DNA of 64,000 nucleotides, taken from NCBI GenBank assembly GCA_016714645.1, contig JADKCI010000004.1, positions 725,501 through 789,500 on the forward strand, read 5' to 3'. A program made the position numbers and the translations under genes. Shown piece after piece: positions 54,775-63,614 of this stretch. The stretch is from Chromatiaceae bacterium (GTDB lineage Bacteria > Pseudomonadota > Gammaproteobacteria > Chromatiales > Chromatiaceae). Below the pieces are notes generated by a model. It saw only the letters and a list, made by a program, of their open reading frames with translations, made no database searches and was not told the DNA's origin. Numbering within the stretch: the stretch's first letter is position 1; every line of letters begins with the position of its first letter.

Positions 54775-56940
54775 CTAGTCGTCGCTGGTGATAGTCCCCT
54801 TGCCCTGACTATCGAGGAGCCTGGCGCCCGTCGGGGCCGCGAGGTTGACCAGGAAGGTTTCATGGCCCTCCTTGAGGGTATCCCCCTTGACGCGGACGCC
54901 GATGGTCTTCTGGGCCTCACCGGGATTGAAGGTCAGGGTGCCGTAACTGGCGAGGTAGTCACCGCCGGCCTGGGCCGTGCCATTGGCGGTGGTGTAATTG
55001 ACCTTGACGCTACCGCCGCTCAACCCGCTGAGGCTCACGGCAAAATTGAAGGTCTTAAGGCCGCTGTTGCCCTCGGTCAGGGTGATGTCGTTGATTTTGA
55101 TGGTAAGCGGGACGAAGCTGGCGGTCACGTTTCTCGCCCTGGTCATGGCGAGGGTACAGGTCCTGGGCTTGCCGGTACAGGCGCCACTCCAGCCCGCAAA
55201 GCCAGAGCCAGGGGCAGGGGTCGCCGTCAGGGTGATGCTCTGGCCCAGTTGGTAGATCTCGCTACAGTCATTACCGCAGTTAATGCCCGCCGGGTTTGAG
55301 GTGACCTTGCCAACACCCGTGCCCGAGCGCGTGATGGTCAATTTTACGTCCGCCGCAATGAATCCCGCCTGGCGCCCAAGCCAATAGGCCAGCAGGTAAT
55401 CGACACCCGGATAGACGAGGTTGGGGGTGCCCGCCGCGAACCGCACCCAGGGCTGGCGTTCCCAGATGAAGGTGGCGGCGGGTCGGTCGGCAACATCCGT
55501 GGCGCTTGTCGCCAGGCCCGGGCACTGGGGATCTTCCGGATACTTCCACCGCACATCAAGGGGCAGGGCGAGTTGGGGGGCGTCCGAAAAGCCGCCGAGT
55601 TGCGCCAGGTGCGTCGCAATGACGTCATCCACCGCATCCTCCGGCGCGGCCTGGGAGGCATAGATGAAGGCGAAAAAGACGTTCTTGTGGTCCGCTACCT
55701 CTGACCAGAGCGCATCCCGCAGGACGGCCGTCTGGAGCCGGGCCCGGCGCGTCGGGTCTTCCTCCAGCCTGATCCAATTGAAAATTGGCATGAAGGCGAT
55801 GTCGATACCGTGGTAACCGGCACCGCAGGTGTTGGTATTCTCCCAGCCCGAGGCGATGTCGAACCAGGTGTCAAAGTTCTCCTCGTAATGGGCGCGCAGG
55901 GCGGCATGACGGGCCGCATAGCCCGGCACCCCCGCCGTGACCTGCAAGGCGACTTGAAAGGCCGAGGCCAGTTGGATGGCCTGGGTGGGGTTTGGGACAT
56001 CGGGCAGTCCGCCCAGACCCGGAATCTGGCGCAGGGCCTCGCTGGAATTGGGCCAGAATACCAGCATCCCCGAGCCCTCGGCCGCCAAGGGGTTGGTGTG
56101 AATGTTGAGGATGGGTATGCCGTCCGGGGTTTCGTCGTCGCTGTAAACGACATGCTGGAGCGCCAGGGTCAGGGTGAAACCGCGGGAGCCGTTGACGACC
56201 ACCTTCACGCGCCTGGACTCCCGCCGCATGAGCTGTTCGGCGAAACGGGTGACATCCTCGCGGATCATCTGGCGAATTGCGGGGTCGGAGGTCGCCTCGT
56301 AAGCCAGCGACATGCCCAGCAGGACCCCCTGGTATTGATCGCGACTGACACGTCCCCGCCAGTGCCAGACTTGATGGTTGAAGGGGACGTTGCGGATGAC
56401 CTCCGGGTCGCTGGCGGGCAGGGTGGCCAGGATGGCCTCCGAACTTTGGGTGGGGGCGGCGAAGCGTGCGAGATAGCCGGGATCGCCCGAGATGCGCCAC
56501 CAGCGATCGAGCACCCGCACGGTTTGATGGACCTGAGTCCTGGCATCCGCCGCGCCCGTCGCCATTAACCGCAGGGCCTGGGCCGCCAGATAGGCGCCGG
56601 TCCAGATGGCGGGATCCCGGCGGCCATCGTAGCCCTGCACCTGGGTGAGGCTGGCATCGGCAAAGTAGGCCGGCATGACGCCGCCCGCGGGCATGAGGCG
56701 CTGGCGCATCCAGAGGTCATGGCGCGTCGCGCGGTCGAAGAGGGATTGGGGGCTTTCACCCACCGCGAGGTCCCAGGTCCCCGGGGCTTGGCCTTGGGGT
56801 GCCAGCGCGCAGCCCTGGGTCTCCTCGGCCTGGCCTGGCGGACAGGGGAGGGCTGCGCTGGGCAGGGGCTCGTCAGCGCAAGCGAGGCTTACCAACAAGA
56901 GAGTACCGGCGATCAAAAGAGGGCTGACAGCTAACTTCAC
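54775..56940 (-). CDS. Large exported protein with InlB-like repeat and Calx-beta domain, function unknown
   Basis: The product is 721 aa. The signal ends with SLAC around residues 20-23, so it may be a lipoprotein. Residues about 60-530 form a Trp-rich, largely helical domain (GAYLAAQALRLMATGAADAR, FNHQVWHWRGRVSRDQYQG, YHGIDIAFMPIFNWIRLEE) that I cannot name; it resembles (alpha/alpha)-barrel sugar-active proteins only in general pattern. Residues 535-605 form a divergent InlB B-repeat-like unit with Cys pairs (GINCGNDCSEIYQLGQSITL). Residues 612-721 form a Calx-beta domain (DITLTEGNSG, GDYLASYGTLTFNPGE). GTG 56940 follows AGGAGA. It lies antisense between truA and trpF, interrupting a usual housekeeping block. 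Confidence 0.7.
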   Translation of the reverse strand: MKLAVSPLLIAGTLLLVSLACADEPLPSAALPCPPGQAEETQGCALAPQGQAPGTWDLAVGESPQSLFDRATRHDLWMRQRLMPAGGVMPAYFADASLTQVQGYDGRRDPAIWTGAYLAAQALRLMATGAADARTQVHQTVRVLDRWWRISGDPGYLARFAAPTQSSEAILATLPASDPEVIRNVPFNHQVWHWRGRVSRDQYQGVLLGMSLAYEATSDPAIRQMIREDVTRFAEQLMRRESRRVKVVVNGSRGFTLTLALQHVVYSDDETPDGIPILNIHTNPLAAEGSGMLVFWPNSSEALRQIPGLGGLPDVPNPTQAIQLASAFQVALQVTAGVPGYAARHAALRAHYEENFDTWFDIASGWENTNTCGAGYHGIDIAFMPIFNWIRLEEDPTRRARLQTAVLRDALWSEVADHKNVFFAFIYASQAAPEDAVDDVIATHLAQLGGFSDAPQLALPLDVRWKYPEDPQCPGLATSATDVADRPAATFIWERQPWVRFAAGTPNLVYPGVDYLLAYWLGRQAGFIAADVKLTITRSGTGVGKVTSNPAGINCGNDCSEIYQLGQSITLTATPAPGSGFAGWSGACTGKPRTCTLAMTRARNVTASFVPLTIKINDITLTEGNSGLKTFNFAVSLSGLSGGSVKVNYTTANGTAQAGGDYLASYGTLTFNPGEAQKTIGVRVKGDTLKEGHETFLVNLAAPTGARLLDSQGKGTITSDD

Positions 56941-57300
56941 CGGGGTCTCCTGGAACCTGCGATCTATGATTGGGGGTGGTAGGCGGCGGCTGGGGACATT
57001 GGTCGGGGTCGGGTGAGCCCTCGGCCACCAGGCACACCTGAGTATTCGAGCACTTCGGACCTGTTCCGGCCCAGCATAGTTCCCGCCTGGGGAGGTGGTG
57101 TGAGGGGCCTTGCACCAGGGGCCTGACGGCTCGAGGGCGCGCGCCATCCCCAAATCCTTTATTCTCTGCGTGATGGTCGCCGCTTGCCGTGCCTGGAACG
57201 ACGCTCACCAGTGCCCGGCAATCCTCGGCATGGAGCGGGAGGGCCGGCCCGGAGAAACCTTAAAATCATGTGTCTTTGAGTATAATAAGGCTTAGCCAAG
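56941..57300. other. 360-nt divergent intergenic region between the exported protein and trpF
   Basis: This is the only gap over 300 nt. It holds the ribosome-binding site of the leftward gene near 56946-56953, GC-rich sequence with no recognised gene, and at the right end the TATAAT listed separately. I looked for a trp leader peptide or attenuator (tandem Trp codons, alternative hairpins) and did not see one. Confidence 0.6.
57281..57286 (+). promoter_or_regulatory. Consensus -10 box directly upstream of trpF
   Basis: A perfect TATAAT ends 14 nt before the TTG start of trpF. The best -35 is weak (CTTAAA at 57259-57264, 16-nt spacing). A transcript from here would begin roughly 6-10 nt before the start codon and would be nearly leaderless. 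Confidence 0.45.
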
Positions 57301-57930
57301 TTGCGAACACGGGTTAAAATCTGCGGGCTAACCCGCGAGGTCGATCTGATGGCGGCGGCGGAACTGGGTGCCGATGCCATCGGGCTGGTCTTTCATGCCC
57401 CCAGTCCCCGGGGGGTGGCCATCGAGCAGGCCCGGGCCTTGGGCGCCTGTCTGCCGCCCTTTGTCACGCGCGTCGGGCTCTTCGTGGACGCGGAGCCCGA
57501 GCGGGTGCGGGCGACACTGGAGCGGGTCGCCCTCGACCTGCTGCAATTTCATGGCGAGGAGCCGCCGGAATATTGCGCCGCCTTTGGGCGGCCCTGGATC
57601 AAGGCCATCCGCATGCGTCCCGGCGCGGACCTGCGGGCCTTGCGCCAGCGCTACGGCGCCGCCGCTGGCCTGCTGCTGGATGCCTATGACCCGGTCCGGG
57701 CCGGCGGGACCGGCCAATGCTTCGACTGGGACCTTGTCCCGGCGGACCTGGCGCCGCATATCGTGCTCGCCGGCGGCCTGGACTCGGCTAACGTGGCCGA
57801 GGCCATCCGCCGTCTGCGCCCTTACGCGGTTGATGTGAGCGGCGGGGTAGAGGTGAGCAAGGGTGTCAAGGACCGCCAGAAGATGGCGGCTTTCATGAAA
57901 GGTGTAAACGATGGCGACCAATCGCGCTGA
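57301..57930 (+). CDS. trpF: Phosphoribosylanthranilate isomerase TrpF
   Basis: TrpF isomerises phosphoribosylanthranilate to CdRP in tryptophan synthesis. The product is 209 aa. The conserved start RVKICGLTRE lies at residues 4-13 (catalytic cysteine C8), LLQFHGEEPPEYC near 80, LLLDAYDPVRAGGTGQCFDW near 121 with the catalytic aspartate, and the phosphate site DVSGGVEVSKGVKD near 180. TTG 57301 is the only possible start, since an in-frame TAG lies at 57292-57294 and KICGLT must be near the N terminus. It overlaps trpB by 20 nt. Confidence 0.95.
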   Translation: MRTRVKICGLTREVDLMAAAELGADAIGLVFHAPSPRGVAIEQARALGACLPPFVTRVGLFVDAEPERVRATLERVALDLLQFHGEEPPEYCAAFGRPWIKAIRMRPGADLRALRQRYGAAAGLLLDAYDPVRAGGTGQCFDWDLVPADLAPHIVLAGGLDSANVAEAIRRLRPYAVDVSGGVEVSKGVKDRQKMAAFMKGVNDGDQSR

Positions 57931-59125
57931 GGCCTACCACTGGCCGGATGCCCGGGGACATTTTGGGCCTTATGGCGGGCTCTTTGTCCCGGAGACCCTG
58001 ATGCGGCCCCTGGACGAACTCTGTCAGGCCTATAAGCATTATCTCCAGCAGCCGGCCTTCCTCGCCGAACTGGATGCGGACCTGCGCGACTATGTGGGCC
58101 GGCCCTCGCCTATCTATCACGCCGAGCGCTGGAGCCGGGAACTGGGCGGGGCCCAGATCTACCTCAAGCGCGAGGACCTGAATCATACCGGCGCCCACAA
58201 GGTTAACAACACCATCGGCCAGGCCCTGCTCGCCAAGCGGATGGGCAAGACCCGCATCATCGCCGAGACCGGCGCCGGTCAGCATGGCGTGGCCAGCGCC
58301 ACCGTCGCCGCTCGCCTGGGGCTGGAGTGCGTGGTCTATATGGGCGAGATCGACGTCGCCCGCCAGGAGGCGAATGTCTATCGCATGCGCCTGCTGGGCG
58401 CCGAGGTGGTGTCCGTCAAGTCCGGCTCCCGCACGCTTAAAGATGCCTTGAATGAGGCCATGCGCGACTGGGTCACCAACGTCGATAACACCTTCTACAT
58501 CATCGGCACGGTCGCGGGCCCTCACCCCTACCCGGCCATGGTGCGCGACTTCCAGGCCGTGATCGGCCGCGAGTCCCGCGCCCAGATGCTGGAGCGGGTG
58601 GGTCGGTTGCCGGACGCCCTGGTGGCCTGCGTCGGTGGCGGCAGTAATGCCATCGGCCTTTTTTACCCCTTCCTCGACGACCAGGCGGTGGCGCTGATCG
58701 GCGTCGAGGCGGCGGGGGAGGGCATCGAGACCGGCCACCACGCCGCGCCTCTGTGCGCGGGCCGGCCGGGGGTGCTGCACGGTAGCCGGACCTACCTGAT
58801 GGAGGATGCTGACGGCCAGATCATCGAGACCCACTCCGTCTCCGCCGGCCTCGACTATCCCGGCGTCGGCCCCGAGCATGCCTGGCTCAAGGACAGCGGC
58901 CGCGCCCAGTATGTCTCCATCACGGACGCCGAGGCCCTGGCCGCCTTCCATGTCCTGACCCGCACCGAGGGCATCATACCGGCGTTGGAGTCCAGCCATG
59001 CCCTGGCCCAGGTCATCAAGCTGGCCCCGACCCTGCGTCCGGATCAGATTATCCTCGTCAATCTTTCGGGCCGTGGCGACAAGGACATGCACACGGTTGC
59101 CGCCCTTGAGGGCCTCCAGATATGA
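57911..59125 (+). CDS. trpB: Tryptophan synthase beta subunit TrpB
   Basis: TrpB condenses indole with serine using pyridoxal phosphate. The product is 404 aa. The PLP lysine is in LNHTGAHKVNNTIGQALLAK (near residue 92), with ETGAGQHGVASATVAARLGL near 119 and the phosphate-binding glycine loop ACVGGGSNAIGLFYPF near 238. ATG 57911 lies inside the end of trpF. The stop overlaps trpA by 4 nt (ATGA). Confidence 0.96.
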   Translation: MATNRAEAYHWPDARGHFGPYGGLFVPETLMRPLDELCQAYKHYLQQPAFLAELDADLRDYVGRPSPIYHAERWSRELGGAQIYLKREDLNHTGAHKVNNTIGQALLAKRMGKTRIIAETGAGQHGVASATVAARLGLECVVYMGEIDVARQEANVYRMRLLGAEVVSVKSGSRTLKDALNEAMRDWVTNVDNTFYIIGTVAGPHPYPAMVRDFQAVIGRESRAQMLERVGRLPDALVACVGGGSNAIGLFYPFLDDQAVALIGVEAAGEGIETGHHAAPLCAGRPGVLHGSRTYLMEDADGQIIETHSVSAGLDYPGVGPEHAWLKDSGRAQYVSITDAEALAAFHVLTRTEGIIPALESSHALAQVIKLAPTLRPDQIILVNLSGRGDKDMHTVAALEGLQI

Positions 59126-59949
59126 GCCGCATCGCCGCCCGTTTCACCGACCTCGCCGCCCGGGGCCGCACCGCCCTCATCCCCTTCGTCACGGCGGGCG
59201 ACCCGGACCTGGCGACCACGGTCCCCCTGATGCACGCCATGGTCGCCGCTGGCGCCGACCTTATCGAGTTGGGAGTGCCCTTTTCCGACCCCATGGCCGA
59301 CGGTCCCGTGATCCAGCGCGCCAGCGAGCGGGCCCTGGCCCACCACACCCGGCTGCGGGACGTCCTCGATCGGGTGCGCCAATTCCGGGCCCGGGACGCG
59401 GCCACCCCGGTCATCCTCATGGGCTACCTCAATCCCGTCGAAAGCATGGGCTACGCCGGCTTTGCCGAGGCGGCCAGCGCGGCAGGCGTGGACGGTGTCC
59501 TCCTGGTTGATGCCCCCCCCGAGGAGAGCGGCGACCTGGTGACTATCCTGCGCCAGGCCGGCATTGACCTGGTCTACCTTCTGGCGCCCACCTCGGACGA
59601 GAATCGCATCCGCAAGATCGGGGCCGTGGCCAGTGGCTTCGTTTATTACGTGGCGGTCAAAGGCGTCACCGGCGCGGGTCATCTCGACCTGGAGGACGTC
59701 AACACCAGGCTGATGGCGATCCGCCGCCTGATCCCGCTCCCGGTGGGCGTCGGCTTCGGCATCAAGGACGCGGAGATCGCCGGCCAGGTGGCGGAGATGG
59801 CGGATGCCGTCATCGTCGGCAGCGCCATCGTCGGCCGTATCGAGGCCCTGGCCATGAAGCCGGAGCATATTCCGGGGGCCATTGGTGACTTCCTCACCGG
59901 GCTGCGCGCCGCCATCGACGCCACGGACCGGGCCCGGGGCCTTAAATAG
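59122..59949 (+). CDS. trpA: Tryptophan synthase alpha subunit TrpA
   Basis: TrpA cleaves indole-3-glycerol phosphate and passes indole through a tunnel to TrpB. The product is 275 aa. LIELGVPFSDPMADGPVIQR (catalytic glutamate near 49) and VDGVLLVDAPPEESGDL (catalytic aspartate near 130) are present, with the phosphate site GVGFGIKDAEIAG near 211. ATG 59122 overlaps trpB. accD follows after 24 nt. Confidence 0.96.
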   Translation: MSRIAARFTDLAARGRTALIPFVTAGDPDLATTVPLMHAMVAAGADLIELGVPFSDPMADGPVIQRASERALAHHTRLRDVLDRVRQFRARDAATPVILMGYLNPVESMGYAGFAEAASAAGVDGVLLVDAPPEESGDLVTILRQAGIDLVYLLAPTSDENRIRKIGAVASGFVYYVAVKGVTGAGHLDLEDVNTRLMAIRRLIPLPVGVGFGIKDAEIAGQVAEMADAVIVGSAIVGRIEALAMKPEHIPGAIGDFLTGLRAAIDATDRARGLK

Positions 59950-59973
59950 TTGCCAGCGGAGATAGCTGTACCC

Positions 59974-60834
59974 ATGAACTGGTTCGAAAAACTGATGCCT
60001 AGCCGCATCCGCACGGAACCCAACAGCAAGCGGGCGGTGCCCGAGGGCATTTGGGCCAAGTGTCCCGGTTGCTCCGCAGTCCTCTACCGGGCGGAGCTGG
60101 AGCGGAATCTGGAGGTCTGCCCCAAGTGCGGCCATCACAACCGGCTGAGTGCCCGGCGCCGGCTGGACCACTTCCTCGATCCCGAGGGCCGCGAGGAAAT
60201 CGGCGGCGAACTGGAATCCCTCGATCCGCTCAAGTTCAAGGACCTCAAGAAGTACAGGGACCGCCTGATCCAGGCCCAGAAGGAGACTAACGAAAAGGAG
60301 GCCTTGGTGGTCATGCGCGGCCGGCTTCGGGGCATGGACCTGATCGCCGCCGCCTTTGAATTCCAGTTCATGGGAGGTTCCATGGGCTCGGTGGTGGGCG
60401 AGCGCTTCACCCGCGGGGTGGACGCGGCTCTGGCCAATGGCGCGGCCATGGTCTGCTTCGCTGCCAGCGGCGGGGCCCGCATGCAGGAGTCCCTCTTTTC
60501 CCTGATGCAGATGGCCAAGACCAGCGCGGCCATCGGCCGGTTGCGGCAGCGGGGCCTGCCCTTCATCTCGGTCATGACGGACCCCACCATGGGCGGTGTC
60601 TCCGCCAGCCTGGCCATGCTGGGCGATATCAATATCGCCGAACCGAACGCCCTGATCGGCTTCGCCGGACCCCGTGTCATCGAGCAGACGGTGCGTGAAA
60701 CCCTGCCAGAGGGTTTCCAGCGCAGTGAGTTCCTGCTGGAACATGGCGCCCTGGACATGATTCTGACCCGCCGCGAGATGCGCGAGCGCATCGCCAATCT
60801 GATCGCCATCCTCACCCATCGCGGGCCGGTGTGA
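59974..60834 (+). CDS. accD: Acetyl-CoA carboxylase carboxyltransferase subunit beta AccD
   Basis: AccD, with AccA, transfers the carboxyl group from biotin to acetyl-CoA, the first step of fatty acid synthesis. The product is 286 aa. An N-terminal zinc ribbon (C30, C33, C49, C52) is followed by the crotonase-like carboxyltransferase core: FMGGSMGSVVGERFTRGVD near 129 and FAASGGARMQESLFSLMQMA near 158, ending in AGPRVIEQTVRETLPEGFQ near 230. ATG 59974 gives MNWFEKLMPSRI, the usual start, with GGAGA upstream. Confidence 0.96.
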   Translation: MNWFEKLMPSRIRTEPNSKRAVPEGIWAKCPGCSAVLYRAELERNLEVCPKCGHHNRLSARRRLDHFLDPEGREEIGGELESLDPLKFKDLKKYRDRLIQAQKETNEKEALVVMRGRLRGMDLIAAAFEFQFMGGSMGSVVGERFTRGVDAALANGAAMVCFAASGGARMQESLFSLMQMAKTSAAIGRLRQRGLPFISVMTDPTMGGVSASLAMLGDINIAEPNALIGFAGPRVIEQTVRETLPEGFQRSEFLLEHGALDMILTRREMRERIANLIAILTHRGPV

Positions 60835-60845
60835 GCGGCTAAGCT

Positions 60846-62153
60846 GTGCGCCATGCCCGCCTTCAAGATTGGCTGACCTGGCAGGAGGGCCTGCACCCGG
60901 CCGCCATCGAACTGGGTCTTGACCGGGTGGGGCGGGTTTGGGACCGCCTGGGCCCCCGCGCCCTGCCCTTCCCGGTGATCACGGTGGCGGGGACCAACGG
61001 CAAGGGCTCCACGGTCGCAATGCTGGAGGCTATTTATGGCGCCGCCGGCTATCGGACCGCCGCCTATACCTCGCCGCACCTGCTCCGCTACAACGAGCGC
61101 ATCCGCCTGGATGGCCAGGAGGTCTCGGACCCGGAGCTGTGCGCCGCCTTCGCCCGGGTCGATGCCGCCCGGGGCGCGGAATCCCTGACCTATTTCGAAT
61201 TCGGTACCCTGGCCGCCCTGGATCTCTTCCTGCGCGCCCGTCCCGACCTGGCCATCCTGGAGGTGGGCCTGGGTGGCCGGCTGGACGCGGTCAACCTCTT
61301 CGACGCCGACCTGGCCATCATCACCAGCATTGGCCGCGACCACATGGCCTGGCTGGGGGAGACCCTGGAGGAGATCGCCCTGGAAAAGGCCGGCATCCTG
61401 CGTCCGGGGCGACCGGTTCTGTTCGGACACCGCCAGCCCCTGCCGGTCCTGCTGGCCAGGGCCACGGCACTAGGTTGTCCGGCCCAGGCGCTGGGTCGGG
61501 ATTTCGACTGGACGGAGGAGCCGCCCGGCTGGCGCTGGACGAGCCAAGGCCTGCCGCCCCTGAGCCTGGCCACCCCGGCCCTGCGTGGCCTCATCCAATT
61601 CGACAACGCCGCGACCGTCATCATGGCCACCCGCCTCTTGCGCGATCGGCTACCCCTGTCCGTGGCCCATCTGCGCCAGGGGCTGCAACGGGCGCGCCTG
61701 CCCGGCCGCTTCCAGGTGTTGCCGGGCCAGCCGACCTGGATCCTGGATGTCGCCCATAATGGCCCGGCGGCCCAGGCCCTGGCCGCTAATCTCGCCAGCT
61801 TTCCCTGCCAGGGCCGCCACCATGCCGTCCTCGGTCTGCTGGCCGACAAGGAGCCGGCGGCCGTGGCCGGTCCCCTCCTGGATTGGGCGGATTGCTGGCA
61901 TCTGGGTGCCGCGGCCAACCCCCGTGCCCTGCCGGTGGCCGCATTGAGCGCCGCCCTCGCGGCCCTGGGGACGGAACGGGGGCTAACCTTGAACCTCAAG
62001 GAATATGGCGGGATTGAAGCGGCCATTGCCGGCGCGGGCGCTAGCGCCCTGACGGGGGACTGCATCCTGGCCTTTGGCTCCTTCACCACGGTGGAGGCGG
62101 TGCTGCGGGATATGGCGGGGATAAGGCCCGGGCCCGCCACGCCCGGGGACTGA
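60846..62153 (+). CDS. folC: Bifunctional dihydrofolate / folylpolyglutamate synthase FolC
   Basis: FolC adds glutamate to dihydropteroate and to reduced folates. The product is 435 aa. The Mur-ligase P-loop VAGTNGKGSTVAMLE is near residue 48, TSPHLLRYNERIRLDG near 77, LEVGLGGRLDAVNLFD near 138, and the central His segment SIGRDHMAWLGETLEEIA near 160. The C-terminal part has LDVAHNGPAAQALAANL near 300. GTG 60846 follows accD after 11 nt. The order accD-folC-SPOR-cvpA-purF is typical of gammaproteobacteria. Confidence 0.95.
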   Translation: MRHARLQDWLTWQEGLHPAAIELGLDRVGRVWDRLGPRALPFPVITVAGTNGKGSTVAMLEAIYGAAGYRTAAYTSPHLLRYNERIRLDGQEVSDPELCAAFARVDAARGAESLTYFEFGTLAALDLFLRARPDLAILEVGLGGRLDAVNLFDADLAIITSIGRDHMAWLGETLEEIALEKAGILRPGRPVLFGHRQPLPVLLARATALGCPAQALGRDFDWTEEPPGWRWTSQGLPPLSLATPALRGLIQFDNAATVIMATRLLRDRLPLSVAHLRQGLQRARLPGRFQVLPGQPTWILDVAHNGPAAQALAANLASFPCQGRHHAVLGLLADKEPAAVAGPLLDWADCWHLGAAANPRALPVAALSAALAALGTERGLTLNLKEYGGIEAAIAGAGASALTGDCILAFGSFTTVEAVLRDMAGIRPGPATPGD

Positions 62154-62180
62154 TAGGCGGTCTGGTTTGACAGGATCGCC

Positions 62181-62207
62181 AATAGCCTGGCCGGCTATTG
62201 CTATAAT
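62181..62207 (+). promoter_or_regulatory. Extended -10 promoter with overlapping inverted repeat before the SPOR-cvpA-purF genes
   Basis: TGCTATAAT at 62199-62207 is a consensus extended -10. AATAGCC (62181-62187) and GGCTATT (62193-62199) form a perfect inverted repeat with a 5-nt centre, lying where a -35 would be and touching the -10. TTGACA at 62167-62172 is 29 nt from the -10, too far to pair with it. Confidence 0.5.
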
Positions 62208-62297
62208 CTCCCCATAGGGTAGGCCGAGGTCCGTAATCTCGCGTCCAGAAACACGCAATATCTGACAAATGGGCCAAGGCGCCCCAGGGAGAACGCG

Positions 62298-63014
62298 ATG
62301 GAGGAAGGGTCCAAGCGACGTCTGATCGGGGCTACGGTGGTCGTGGTCCTGCTGGTTACCTTTGTGCCCATGGTGCTGGAGGAGGAACCCAAGCCCCCGG
62401 CGACCTCTCCGGTCTCGGAGGGGGTGCCGAGGGATCAGGCCCGCCCCGAGATGGATGCCGAGTTTCGCCAGCCGGCCAAGCCGTCTCCCCTCGCGACCAT
62501 CACCGAATTGCCGCCACCTGACCTCTTGACGTCCTCCGAGCGCGACATGGCGGCCTCCCGGGTCGATCTGCCGGTGACGAAGCCTGCCACGCCCCCCAAG
62601 GGTACCGAGGCGCAAAAGCCCAAGGAAGCCGTCAAGCCGGCGGCCAAGGATGCCAAGAAAGAGGCTGCCAAGGAGCCCAAGAAAGAGATCGCCAAGGTAG
62701 CCCCTCCCAAGGATGCCCCCAAGGAGGCCGCCAAGGAAAAAGAGGCCGCCAAGCCCGCCGAGCCGGGCCCCAGGAAGACGGGTGCTGGCTGGGTCTTCCA
62801 GGTGGCCAGCCTCGCGGAACGCGCCAAGGCCGACGAGATGGCGGGGAATCTCAAGTCCAAGGGCTTTCCAGCCTTCGTGGAGACGGCGGAGGTCAACGGC
62901 AAGACCTATTTCCGGGTGCGCGTTGGGCCCCGGCAGGAGCGTAAGGATATCGATGCCCTGGCCGCCTCCGTGCGCGACAAGACCGGCCAGTCCGGGCAGG
63001 TGCAGCGTTACTAG
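62298..63014 (+). CDS. dedD: SPOR-domain cell-division protein (DedD-like)
   Basis: The product is 238 aa. It has a short cytoplasmic start, one transmembrane helix near residues 11-29 (IGATVVVVLLVTFVPMVL), a Lys/Ala/Pro-rich periplasmic linker (about 95-155) with repeated AKE/KEAAK units, and a C-terminal SPOR domain (AGWVFQVASLAERAKADEMA, then YFRVRVGPRQERKD, about 160-235). SPOR domains bind denuded septal peptidoglycan. The position before cvpA-purF matches dedD of gammaproteobacteria. ATG 62298 has GGGAGAA upstream. Confidence 0.85.
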   Translation: MEEGSKRRLIGATVVVVLLVTFVPMVLEEEPKPPATSPVSEGVPRDQARPEMDAEFRQPAKPSPLATITELPPPDLLTSSERDMAASRVDLPVTKPATPPKGTEAQKPKEAVKPAAKDAKKEAAKEPKKEIAKVAPPKDAPKEAAKEKEAAKPAEPGPRKTGAGWVFQVASLAERAKADEMAGNLKSKGFPAFVETAEVNGKTYFRVRVGPRQERKDIDALAASVRDKTGQSGQVQRY

Positions 63015-63065
63015 GCCTGGCTTGCCCGCAAGGCCAGGCCCCACCATGCCGACGCCAGCCCTCCG

Positions 63066-63563
63066 ATGACCCTCAACTGGATCGACGCCGGCATTCTGGG
63101 CCTCATCGTCCTCTCGGCCCTGATCGGCCTGGGGCGGGGCCTGGTGCGGGAGTTGCTGTCCCTGGTTATCTGGTCCCTCGCCCTGTTCTTGGCCTGGCGC
63201 CTTTATCCGCACCTGGAACCCGAGCTCGCCCCCTGGCTCCCCGGTGCCACCAGTCGCGCCGCCGCGGCCTACCTGCTCACGGCCCTGGGCCTGGTGATGG
63301 TGGGAGGCTTGGTGGGCTATCTCCTGACCTCACTGGTGGAACTGGCGGGTCTGGGCGGGACCAGCCGGCTGCTGGGCGCCCTTTTGGGCCTGGTCCGCGG
63401 TGTCCTCATCATCGCCATGTTGGCCTTTCTCGGTGCCCTGACGCCGCTGGCGGATCAGCCAGCCTGGCAGGATTCCCGCTTGATCGGGCGCTTCCAGGCC
63501 TTGGCCGAGCGGGTGTTGGCGGAGGTGCCGCCCCAAGTGGAAGATCGCGTCCGGACCCTGTGA
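63066..63563 (+). CDS. cvpA: CvpA-family membrane protein
   Basis: The product is 165 aa with four hydrophobic helices (about 6-24, 30-48, 62-90, 103-125) and the family opening LNWIDAGILGLIVLSALIGL, followed by RGLVRELLSLVIW. CvpA is needed for colicin V export in E. coli and bile resistance in enteric pathogens; the molecular role is not settled. The short gap to purF (51 nt) and conserved order suggest co-transcription. Confidence 0.92.
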   Translation: MTLNWIDAGILGLIVLSALIGLGRGLVRELLSLVIWSLALFLAWRLYPHLEPELAPWLPGATSRAAAAYLLTALGLVMVGGLVGYLLTSLVELAGLGGTSRLLGALLGLVRGVLIIAMLAFLGALTPLADQPAWQDSRLIGRFQALAERVLAEVPPQVEDRVRTL

Positions 63564-63614
63564 CCCGGCTCCGGAAAAGCCAATGATTCTAACGCCCCAA
63601 CAACGAGGTGGTTC

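Noticed and set aside
56941..57300. trp attenuator or leader peptide
   Set aside because: No tandem Trp codons in a short frame and no terminator/antiterminator pair were found.
62167..62207. TTGACA and TATAAT before the SPOR gene as a classical promoter
   Set aside because: The spacing is 29 nt, far from 17; the -10 is better explained as an extended -10.
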